DNA from: an uncultured Erysipelotrichaceae bacterium
Lineage (GTDB): Bacteria; Bacillota_I; Bacilli_A; Erysipelotrichales; Erysipelotrichaceae
Direction: 5' to 3'
NCBI GenBank assembly: GCA_902795875.1
Contig: CADBND010000101.1
Coordinates: 1 to 8,269, forward strand
DNA length: 8,269 nt
Positions 1-5,711 of this stretch are shown here, one piece after another (positions within the stretch are counted from its first letter, which is position 1; every line of letters starts with the position of its first letter). A model generated the notes under the pieces. It was given only the letters and a program-made list of their open reading frames with translations, searched no databases and was not told where the DNA came from. Both the position numbers and the translations under genes were made by a program.

Positions 1-945
1 ATGAAAATAAAGAATATAGTAAGCACGATCCTTTTTTGTCTGCTTCTTACAGGCTGTGTCAGCCATGAACAGACGGAAAACATCTATATCATGTATACCA
101 ACGATGTTGCCAGCCATATCGATGAGAATTTCGGTTATGCGGGTGTAAAGGGCTATAAGACCTATCTTGAAAGTGAAAACAAATATGTCTGTCTGGTGGA
201 TGCCGGGGATTATTATGACGGCTATATTTCGGAGATCAGTGGCGGAGAATACATCACGCAGATCATGAATGTCGTCGGTTATGATGTGGTCGCTGTCGGA
301 AACCAGGAGTTTTCGATCGGCCTGGATCATCTGGCAAAAGACATTTCCGAGTCGGATTTCGATTATGTTTCCTGCAATATCGAATATACCGGTTCTGACA
401 AGAATAAGCTTGACGGCATCAAACCGTATGTGATCAAGAACTTTGATGGTGTTCGGGTGGCTTTTATCGGTGTGACGACTCCGGAAGTCATGGCACCGGA
501 CAAACGGGCTTATGAGGCGATTACGGAGAATGGCGAATATATCTATCATTTCTATGAGGGAAATGACGGAAAAGATCTTTACGAACAGGTCCAGAAGACG
601 GTCGATAAAGTCAGAAGGAAAGCGGAATATGTCATCCTTCTGTCGCATCTTGGTTCCAACAGCGTAACGGAAGGCTTCTCTTCCTATGACCTCATCGCCA
701 ATACGAGCGGGATCGATGTCGTCATCGATGCGCATTCCCATACCGTTATTCCGGGGGAGAGCATTTTGAATAAAAACGAGGAAGAGGTAGTCCTGACTTC
801 GACAGGGGAACTCTTCCAAAATCTCGGTGTTCTGATACTGAGGAAGGATCACACATATTCAACGACACTTTATCCGACCATCTATGAGGTGGACGCGGGA
901 GTAAAAGAAATGTGCGACTCCATTTATGAAGAGATAGGTGAATGA
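1..945 (+). CDS. Lipoprotein with a degenerate 5'-nucleotidase-type metallophosphoesterase domain (probable pseudoenzyme)
   Basis: The 314-residue protein starts with a short lipoprotein signal (K2, K4, hydrophobic stretch, lipobox LLLTGC with C19), so it is probably anchored on the outer face of the membrane. Residues 28-285 follow the metallophosphoesterase fold of the UshA/CD73 5'-nucleotidases: YTND (D35), VDAGD (D70), GNQEF (N101), SHLG (H216) and DAHSHT (H245, H247). The family's metal-binding His in TNDxH is A37. The catalytic dyad, normally GNHEFD, reads GNQEFS, so His is Q102 and Asp is S105. The C-terminal substrate-binding domain of full-length enzymes (about 550 residues) is absent. 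Hydrolytic activity is therefore doubtful; a binding, sensing or structural role is inferred. The ATG is the first base of the window, so its ribosome site is not visible, but the signal peptide supports this start. Its last bases overlap the ribosome site of the next gene. A close paralogue lies at 1871-2821. Confidence 0.85.
   Translation: MKIKNIVSTILFCLLLTGCVSHEQTENIYIMYTNDVASHIDENFGYAGVKGYKTYLESENKYVCLVDAGDYYDGYISEISGGEYITQIMNVVGYDVVAVGNQEFSIGLDHLAKDISESDFDYVSCNIEYTGSDKNKLDGIKPYVIKNFDGVRVAFIGVTTPEVMAPDKRAYEAITENGEYIYHFYEGNDGKDLYEQVQKTVDKVRRKAEYVILLSHLGSNSVTEGFSSYDLIANTSGIDVVIDAHSHTVIPGESILNKNEEEVVLTSTGELFQNLGVLILRKDHTYSTTLYPTIYEVDAGVKEMCDSIYEEIGE
936..941 (+). promoter_or_regulatory. Ribosome binding site AGGTGA deciding the start at 950
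   Basis: AGGTGA lies 8 bases before the ATG at 950 and spans the last codons of the upstream gene. An in-frame GTG at 938 lies inside this motif and has only a poorly spaced GAAGAG before it, so the ATG at 950 is preferred. Confidence 0.6.
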
Positions 946-949
946 TCTT

Positions 950-1858
950 ATGAAGAATAAAAAGCTTTTGATCGGTTTGATCGTTTTATTATTGCTGGCA
1001 GGGATCGGTTTTGCGGGATATAAGGCTATGCGTTTTGCGATGGACAAATATCATTATCTGCGCGACACGGTAAGCGAGATCAGACGCCTCTATGAAGAGA
1101 ATATAGAACATTACGATTTCGATTACAGCTGGATCGGTGACAACAAGCTGGTCGCACACGGTTTTGGCGGGAAGGGTTCGAAAACCTATACGAATGCCTT
1201 GGAGGCTTTCGAATACAACTATGAACTCGGACACAGGATCTTCGAAGTGGATTTCGATCTGACGGATGACGGAGTCTGTATCTGCAGTCACGACGAGGAT
1301 TACTGGCGCAACATCACCGGCAATGAAGACAGTGATGTTGAATATACCTATGAGAACTTCAAGAATACGCCATTATTCACCGATTACACGCCTATGGACC
1401 ATAAGGACGTGATCGATCTGCTTGTCGAATATCCGGATATCTATATCATTACGGATACGAAGTATTCCGATGAATTAAGTGTCTACAGACAATTCAGTCA
1501 GCTTGTCGATTACGCAAAGGAAAAAGATCCTGAGGTATTGGATCGGCTGATCCCCCAGATCTATACGGAAGACATGTTGAATTATGTGATGAACGTCTAC
1601 CGATTCAAGTCGATCGACTTCACCTTGTACCAGCTTCAGTGGGACAAGGAAGAGATCGCGAAGTTCTGCGGCAGGAGCGGTATCCGTATGCTGACGGTAT
1701 CGGATGAGCTGATCGAAGACGATGCGATCGACCTGTGGAAGTCGATGGGAATAAAGATCGCGGTCCATACGGTAGACGATGAAGAGCGTGCTGAAGAGCT
1801 TTGGGACAAAGGCGTCGATCTGATCTATACCAATTATCTAGAACCAGGATCGCACTAA
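950..1858 (+). CDS. Membrane-anchored glycerophosphodiester phosphodiesterase-like protein
   Basis: The 302-residue protein has one N-terminal membrane helix (about residues 6-23, after KNKK), which implies a catalytic domain outside the cell. The domain from about residue 66 follows the GDPD/PI-PLC TIM-barrel pattern: AHGF (H70), TNALEAF (N82), FEVDFD (E99, D101), DDG, SHD (H114, D115), TDTK (D169, K171) and a C-terminal GVDLIYTN where the family usually has GVDgIiTD. The family's first motif is usually HRG; here the Arg is replaced by Gly and Phe follows. The third acidic ligand, usually Glu in an ExK motif, appears to be D169. The key His pair and the E-x-D are kept, so activity is plausible, probably on glycerophosphodiesters of lipids or teichoic acids (inferred from fold and location). 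Start chosen at 950 from the ribosome site; a GTG at 938 would add four residues. It starts 4 bases after the upstream stop and ends 12 bases before the paralogue downstream. Confidence 0.85.
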   Translation: MKNKKLLIGLIVLLLLAGIGFAGYKAMRFAMDKYHYLRDTVSEIRRLYEENIEHYDFDYSWIGDNKLVAHGFGGKGSKTYTNALEAFEYNYELGHRIFEVDFDLTDDGVCICSHDEDYWRNITGNEDSDVEYTYENFKNTPLFTDYTPMDHKDVIDLLVEYPDIYIITDTKYSDELSVYRQFSQLVDYAKEKDPEVLDRLIPQIYTEDMLNYVMNVYRFKSIDFTLYQLQWDKEEIAKFCGRSGIRMLTVSDELIEDDAIDLWKSMGIKIAVHTVDDEERAEELWDKGVDLIYTNYLEPGSH

Positions 1859-1863
1859 GAAGG
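1857..1863 (+). promoter_or_regulatory. Ribosome binding site AAGAAGG before a GTG start
   Basis: AAGAAGG sits 7 bases upstream of the GTG at 1871 and supports that GTG as the real start. It overlaps the stop codon of the preceding gene, consistent with coupled translation. Confidence 0.6.
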
Positions 1864-1870
1864 TTAAAAA

Positions 1871-2821
1871 GTGAACAAAAGATTATTGACAGCCGTTCTA
1901 ATATCTTTTCTCCTTTTGCCCGGTTACGATTCGGGCAAGCAGACCGAAGACATTTATATTATCTATACCAACGATGTGGCCTCGGCGATCGACGAGAATT
2001 TCGGTTATGCGGGAGTAAAAGGCTATAAGGATAAACTGAAAGAGGAACATAAATATGTCGCCCTCGTCGATGCGGGCGATTATTTCGATGGAAAACTGGC
2101 TTCCGAAAGCGAAGGAGAAGATATCGTCAAGCTGATGAATGCGGTCGGTTACGATGTCGTGACCTTGGGAAATCAGGAATTCTCTCTTGGGCTTACGGCA
2201 CTGAGAAAGGATATCCGCAAGTCCCGATTCTCCTATGTTTCCTGCAATATACGTTATACGGGAAACAAGAGAAACATGCTGAAGAGGGTTAGACCGTATG
2301 TGATCAAGCGCTACGGTCCGATCAAGGTGGCTTTCATCGGCGTCACGACACCGGAGACTCTGACGCCCGGAAAAAAGGCTTATGTTGCATGCCTGGAAAA
2401 TGGGGAAGTCGCCTATGATTTCTATCAGAGTGACGGCGGTCCGGAACTGTATGAACAGGTCCAGAAGACCGTCGATAAGATCAGAAACAAGGTCGATTAT
2501 GTCATCGTTCTGGCACATCTGGGTTCCAACAACGTGGCAGAGGGCTTCTCTTCCTACGATCTTATCAGGAATACCCGCGGCATCGATGCGGTCATCGATG
2601 GCCATTCCCACACCCCGATTCTGGGAGAGCCGGTATTGAATCTTGACGGTGAAGATGTGGCTTTGACTTCGACCGGCCAGAAATTTCAGAATCTCGGTGT
2701 CATGGTTTTAAGAAGCGATCACACCATCTTTACGAATCTTCATCAGACCATTTATGAAAGCGATGAGAAGATCGAAAAAATGGTGGAAGAGATCAGGGCT
2801 AGAAGCAACACTGTACAGTAG
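1871..2821 (+). CDS. Second degenerate 5'-nucleotidase-type metallophosphoesterase, paralogue without lipobox cysteine
   Basis: The 316-residue protein aligns without gaps to the product of 1-945; a hand count gives about 188 identical residues of 314 (about 60%). It carries the same unusual changes: A37 in TNDVA, Q102 and S105 in GNQEFS, with D35, D70, N101, H216, H245 and H247 kept. It also lacks the C-terminal nucleotide-binding domain of full-length 5'-nucleotidases. It starts with GTG after a good AAGAAGG. The N-terminus is a signal-like stretch (MNKRLLTAVLISFLLLPG), but the lipobox position 19 is Tyr (TAC), not Cys, so it cannot be lipidated there; it may be secreted or stay as a signal anchor. 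Residues 112-150 are very basic (13 K/R, 1 acidic) where the paralogue has 5 basic and 8 acidic residues. It is the last gene of its cluster and its stop codon overlaps a terminator stem. Function is not known. Confidence 0.83.
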   Translation: MNKRLLTAVLISFLLLPGYDSGKQTEDIYIIYTNDVASAIDENFGYAGVKGYKDKLKEEHKYVALVDAGDYFDGKLASESEGEDIVKLMNAVGYDVVTLGNQEFSLGLTALRKDIRKSRFSYVSCNIRYTGNKRNMLKRVRPYVIKRYGPIKVAFIGVTTPETLTPGKKAYVACLENGEVAYDFYQSDGGPELYEQVQKTVDKIRNKVDYVIVLAHLGSNNVAEGFSSYDLIRNTRGIDAVIDGHSHTPILGEPVLNLDGEDVALTSTGQKFQNLGVMVLRSDHTIFTNLHQTIYESDEKIEKMVEEIRARSNTVQ

Positions 2822-2845
2822 GGATAGAGTTATCCCTTTCTTTTT
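2820..2845 (+). terminator. Rho-independent terminator ending the first gene cluster
   Basis: AGGGATA (2820-2826) and TATCCCT (2831-2837) form a perfect 7-bp stem with a GAGT loop, followed by TTTCTTTTT to 2845. The stem begins within the TAG stop codon. It separates the metallophosphoesterase/GDPD cluster from the glycan operon. Confidence 0.8.
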
Positions 2846-2853
2846 GGTAAAAT
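2845..2853 (+). promoter_or_regulatory. Extended -10 promoter of the glycan operon
   Basis: TGGTAAAAT matches an extended -10 (TGnTAnAAT). With a 17-bp spacer the -35 would be TAGAGT (2825-2830), which matches TTGACA at only 3 of 6 positions and lies inside the terminator hairpin. A start near 2860 would give a leader of about 25 bases before the ATG at 2885. This is the only promoter-like site seen in the intergenic gap. Confidence 0.5.
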
Positions 2854-2864
2854 TGAAAGTGTTT

Positions 2865-2882
2865 AAAAAACGGAGGTTTTTT
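2865..2882 (+). promoter_or_regulatory. Ribosome binding site CGGAGG in a possible A/U hairpin
   Basis: CGGAGG (2871-2876) lies 8 bases before the ATG at 2885 and is the strongest ribosome site in the window. It is flanked by A6 and T6, so AAAAAAC (2865-2871) can pair with GTTTTTT (2876-2882), leaving GGAG as a tetraloop. The stem is weak and A-U rich; whether it forms or matters is unknown. Confidence 0.55.
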
Positions 2883-2884
2883 CT

Positions 2885-3904
2885 ATGAAAATTTTAGTGA
2901 CTGGCGCGGCCGGATTCATCGGCTCCAACTTCGTATATTATGAGCTGGATTCTCATCCCGAGGATCAGATCGTAGCGCTCGATCTGTTGACATATGCCGG
3001 AAATCTGGCAAATCTGGATGGATGCAAGAATAACCCGAATTTCAAATTCGTGAGAATGGATATCCGAGACAGGGAAAACATCTATAAGCTTTTTGATGAA
3101 GAAAAGTTTGATATCGTCGTCAATTTTGCGGCCGAATCGCATGTCGATCGCAGCATCGAAGATCCGGAAGTGTTCTTGAGGACCAATATCATCGGAACGG
3201 AAGTGCTGATGGATGCCGCTTTGAAATACGGAGTGAAGAGATACCATCAGGTCTCAACGGATGAAGTCTATGGTGATCTGCCTCTTGAGGCTGTGGATTC
3301 TTTCTTCACGGAAGAAACACCCTTACATACCAGTTCACCTTACAGTGCCTCCAAGGCTTCGGCGGACCTTCTGGTGATGGCTTATCACCGCACTTTCGGC
3401 CTGAATATGACTATTACAAGATGTTCAAACAACTACGGACCTTACCAGTTCCCGGAGAAAATGATCCCGCTGATGATCAACAACGCCCGTCACGACAAGA
3501 ACCTGCCGGTCTACGGTGATGGTATGAATGTGCGCGACTGGCTCCATGTCTATGATCACTGTGTCGGTATCGACTTAGTCATGCGCAACGGCCGCAATGG
3601 CGAAGTCTACAATATCGGTGGTCATAACGAAAGACACAATATCGATGTCGTCAAGACGATCCTCTCACAATTGGGCAAGGACGAGTCTTTGATCACATAT
3701 GTGAAGGACAGGAAAGGTCATGACCGCCGTTATGCGATCGACCCTACAAAGATCGAAACGGAACTGGGTTGGAAGCCCAAATACAACTTCGAATCCGGTA
3801 TCAAGGAGACCATTCAGTGGTATATGGATCATCAGGAATGGATGGACAATGTCACTTCCGGTGATTATCTGACCTATTACGAAAAGATGTACGATAACCG
3901 ATAA
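2885..3904 (+). CDS. rfbB: dTDP-glucose 4,6-dehydratase
   Basis: This is RmlB, the second enzyme of dTDP-L-rhamnose synthesis, converting dTDP-glucose to dTDP-4-keto-6-deoxyglucose with bound NAD. The 339 residues are the normal family length. Visible motifs are the N-terminal NAD-binding GAAGFIGSNF (7-16), DLLTYAGNL (33-41), ESHVDRSI (84-91), the catalytic triplet STDEVYG (T125, D126, E127), the SDR pair YSASK (Y153, K157), NNYGPYQFPEK (182-192) and the GDGMNVRDWLHV (211-222) nucleotide-sugar region. The ATG follows CGGAGG with 8-base spacing. It is the first gene of the operon after the promoter at 2845-2853, and its TAA shares one base with the ATG of the next gene. The cytoplasmic product feeds the reductase at 4836-5711. 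A related dTDP-hexose 4,6-dehydratase for another 6-deoxysugar is possible but less likely given that partner. Confidence 0.96.
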   Translation: MKILVTGAAGFIGSNFVYYELDSHPEDQIVALDLLTYAGNLANLDGCKNNPNFKFVRMDIRDRENIYKLFDEEKFDIVVNFAAESHVDRSIEDPEVFLRTNIIGTEVLMDAALKYGVKRYHQVSTDEVYGDLPLEAVDSFFTEETPLHTSSPYSASKASADLLVMAYHRTFGLNMTITRCSNNYGPYQFPEKMIPLMINNARHDKNLPVYGDGMNVRDWLHVYDHCVGIDLVMRNGRNGEVYNIGGHNERHNIDVVKTILSQLGKDESLITYVKDRKGHDRRYAIDPTKIETELGWKPKYNFESGIKETIQWYMDHQEWMDNVTSGDYLTYYEKMYDNR

Positions 3905-4839
3905 TGAAAAAGACGGAAACAGTAGCTGTTTTGATCCCATGTTATAATGAGGAACTGACAGTAAGTAAAGTAGTAAATGATTTTAAGAAGGAACTTCCGG
4001 ATGCGAAGATCTTTGTCTATGATAACAATTCAACGGATAAGACAGCTGAGTTGGCTGAGAAAGCAGGTGCGATCGTCGTTGCCGAACACAATCAGGGCAA
4101 GGGAAATGTCGTCAGATCGATGTTCCGGGATATCGATGCGGACATCTATGTGATGGTGGATGGTGATGATACCTATCCGGCGGATGAGGCATATAAGCTG
4201 ATCGATGCAGTAAGAGAAGGTTGTGATATGGCGGTTGGTGATCGCTTGTCTTCAACTTATTATGAAGAAAACAAGCGTCCGTTCCACAACTTCGGCAACG
4301 ACCTGGTCAGATGGCTGATCAACAAGATCTTTGACAATGAGATCAAGGATATCATGACCGGATATCGGGCTTTTTCGAAAAAGTTTGTGAAGACGATCGC
4401 TGTCATGTCGCCCGGTTTCCAGATTGAGACCGAACTGACGATCACGGCTTTGGAATACCGCTACAACATTAAGCAGGTCCCCATTCAATACCGGGACCGT
4501 CCTGCGGGTTCCTCTTCGAAACTGAATACGATCTCTGATGGCATAAAAGTTCTTGTCACATTGTTTGATATGGCCAAGGATTATCGGCCTTTATGGTTCT
4601 TTTCGATCATAGCGGTCATAACGTTTATCCTGTCACTTCTATTCGGGATCCCGGTCCTTCATGAATTCCGGATGACACATTACATCACCAAGATGCCCAG
4701 TGCCGTACTGGCGAGTTCTTTAATGGTGATAACGGTCAATCTGCTGACTTTGGGACTGATACTGGATCATGAGGCCAATATCGATAAAAAGAATCATGAA
4801 CTCTATGTCAATGATTGGGTAAGGAACGAAAAGAAATGA
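3904..4839 (+). CDS. GT2 glycosyltransferase, polyprenyl-phosphate (DPM1-like) type with two C-terminal membrane helices
   Basis: The 311-residue protein has a GT-A family 2 domain: VAVLIPCYNEE (7-17), VYDNNSTDKT (38-47), the NQGKGNVV loop (63-70), the metal/nucleotide DxD in VDGDD (D86, D88), DIMTGYRAFSK (149-159) and the acceptor-side QIETEL (173-178). Two membrane helices follow at about 230-250 and 266-286, with a short tail. This layout is that of enzymes transferring a sugar from a nucleotide sugar to a polyprenyl phosphate on the cytoplasmic face; the sugar cannot be read from sequence. Its ATG overlaps the rfbB stop by one base and has no clear ribosome site, so translation is probably coupled to rfbB. 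The TGA overlaps the rfbD start as ATGA. Its position between the two rhamnose genes ties it to the same surface glycan. A role as direct rhamnosyl- or glucosyltransferase is the main alternative. Confidence 0.9.
   Translation: MKKTETVAVLIPCYNEELTVSKVVNDFKKELPDAKIFVYDNNSTDKTAELAEKAGAIVVAEHNQGKGNVVRSMFRDIDADIYVMVDGDDTYPADEAYKLIDAVREGCDMAVGDRLSSTYYEENKRPFHNFGNDLVRWLINKIFDNEIKDIMTGYRAFSKKFVKTIAVMSPGFQIETELTITALEYRYNIKQVPIQYRDRPAGSSSKLNTISDGIKVLVTLFDMAKDYRPLWFFSIIAVITFILSLLFGIPVLHEFRMTHYITKMPSAVLASSLMVITVNLLTLGLILDHEANIDKKNHELYVNDWVRNEKK
4821..4826 (+). promoter_or_regulatory. Ribosome binding site AAGGAA deciding the rfbD start
   Basis: AAGGAA lies 9 bases before the ATG at 4836, inside the end of the preceding gene. 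It favours that ATG over an in-frame TTG at 4815, which would add seven residues before the family's usual MRVLVTGA start. Confidence 0.6.
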
Positions 4840-5711
4840 GAGTACTGGTAACAGGGGCAAATGGCCAGTTGGGTCATGATGTCACGGAAGAACTGAACAA
4901 AAGAGGCCATCAGGCCATTACAAGTGATATAGCGGGTGATATGGACTATATCCTGGACATTACCGATGAAAAGGTCGTTAAGTCCATACAGGAAATCTCT
5001 CCGGATGCGATCATTCACTGTGCTGCCTGGACGGCGGTCGATGCTGCAGAAGATGAGGAAAACAGAGACAAAGTCTATGCGATCAATGTGACCGGTACGA
5101 AAAATATCGCCAAGGCAGCCGGCAAACTGGATTGTCCTTTACTGTATCTGAGCACGGATTATGTCTTCGATGGGCAGGGAGAAAAGCCTTGGCAGCCGGA
5201 TGACAAGTCCTATGAACCGCTTTGTTACTACGGACTGACCAAGCTGGAAGGGGAAAAGGAAGTATCCGCACTGGATAAGTTCTTTATTGTCCGGATCGCC
5301 TGGGTTTTCGGCTTGAATGGCAAGAATTTCATCAATACGATGTTGCGGGTCGGCAAAGACCACGACCAGGTCCGGGTCGTCAACGATCAGATCGGTACAC
5401 CGACTTATACCAAGGATCTTTCCAGACTGCTGGTGGATATGATCGAAACGGATAAATACGGATACTACCATGCGACCAATGAAGGAGGCTATATCTCCTG
5501 GTACGATTTCTGCGTGGAGATCTATAAACAAGCAGGTCTGAAGACGGAGGTCTTGCCGGTCAGTACACTGGAATACGGTCTTAGCAAGGCAAAAAGACCG
5601 TACAATTCCCGTCTGGACAAATCGAAACTTTCGGAGAACGGTTTTGAAAGACTTCCTGATTGGAAGGATGCATTAAGGAGATATCTCGAAGAAATAGGAT
5701 ATGGAAAATAG
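4836..5711 (+). CDS. rfbD: dTDP-4-dehydrorhamnose reductase
   Basis: This is RmlD, the last enzyme of dTDP-L-rhamnose synthesis, reducing dTDP-4-keto-L-rhamnose with NAD(P)H. The 291 residues are the normal length. Motifs are the Rossmann start VTGANGQLG (5-13), HCAAWTAVDAAE (61-72), STDYVFDG (106-113, T107), the catalytic YYGLTK (Y132, K136), DQIGTPTYTKDL and the C-terminal RPYNSRLDKSKL. The chosen ATG follows AAGGAA, overlaps the upstream TGA as ATGA, and gives the family's standard N-terminus. Its end overlaps the next gene by 11 bases. It works with rfbB at 2885-3904; the middle steps need RmlA and RmlC, which are not encoded in the window. Confidence 0.95.
   Translation: MRVLVTGANGQLGHDVTEELNKRGHQAITSDIAGDMDYILDITDEKVVKSIQEISPDAIIHCAAWTAVDAAEDEENRDKVYAINVTGTKNIAKAAGKLDCPLLYLSTDYVFDGQGEKPWQPDDKSYEPLCYYGLTKLEGEKEVSALDKFFIVRIAWVFGLNGKNFINTMLRVGKDHDQVRVVNDQIGTPTYTKDLSRLLVDMIETDKYGYYHATNEGGYISWYDFCVEIYKQAGLKTEVLPVSTLEYGLSKAKRPYNSRLDKSKLSENGFERLPDWKDALRRYLEEIGYGK

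Noticed and set aside
712..729. Inverted repeat ATCGATG-TCGT-CATCGAT, with a like one at 2582-2599
   Set aside because: It is made by the coding of the conserved I-D-x-V-I-D residues in both paralogues, lies mid-gene and has no T-run, so a terminator or operator role is not supported.
938..940. GTG as an earlier start of the GDPD-like gene
   Set aside because: It lies inside the AGGTGA ribosome site that is well spaced for the ATG at 950, and adds only four residues with no motif.
1801..2028. Plus-strand open frame spanning the junction of two genes
   Set aside because: It overlaps the end of the GDPD-like gene and the start of the paralogue in another frame, with no domain and no own ribosome site; it is a shadow frame.
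1898..2611. Long open frame on the minus strand (237 codons)
   Set aside because: It lies fully opposite the well-supported gene at 1871-2821, has no recognisable motif, and arises from the GAT/ATC-rich codon use of that gene; no separate ribosome site or promoter was seen.
1..2821. Recent recombination or mobile duplication as the source of the paralogue pair
   Set aside because: At about 60% protein identity the duplication is old, and no flanking repeats, transposase or target-site duplications were seen.
2853..2858. TTGAAA as a -35 box for rfbB
   Set aside because: The position 17 bases downstream reads GTTTTT, with no -10 match; the extended -10 at 2845-2853 is a better model.
4815..4817. 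TTG as an earlier start of rfbD
   Set aside because: The ATG at 4836 has AAGGAA at good distance and gives the family's normal MRVLVTGA N-terminus.
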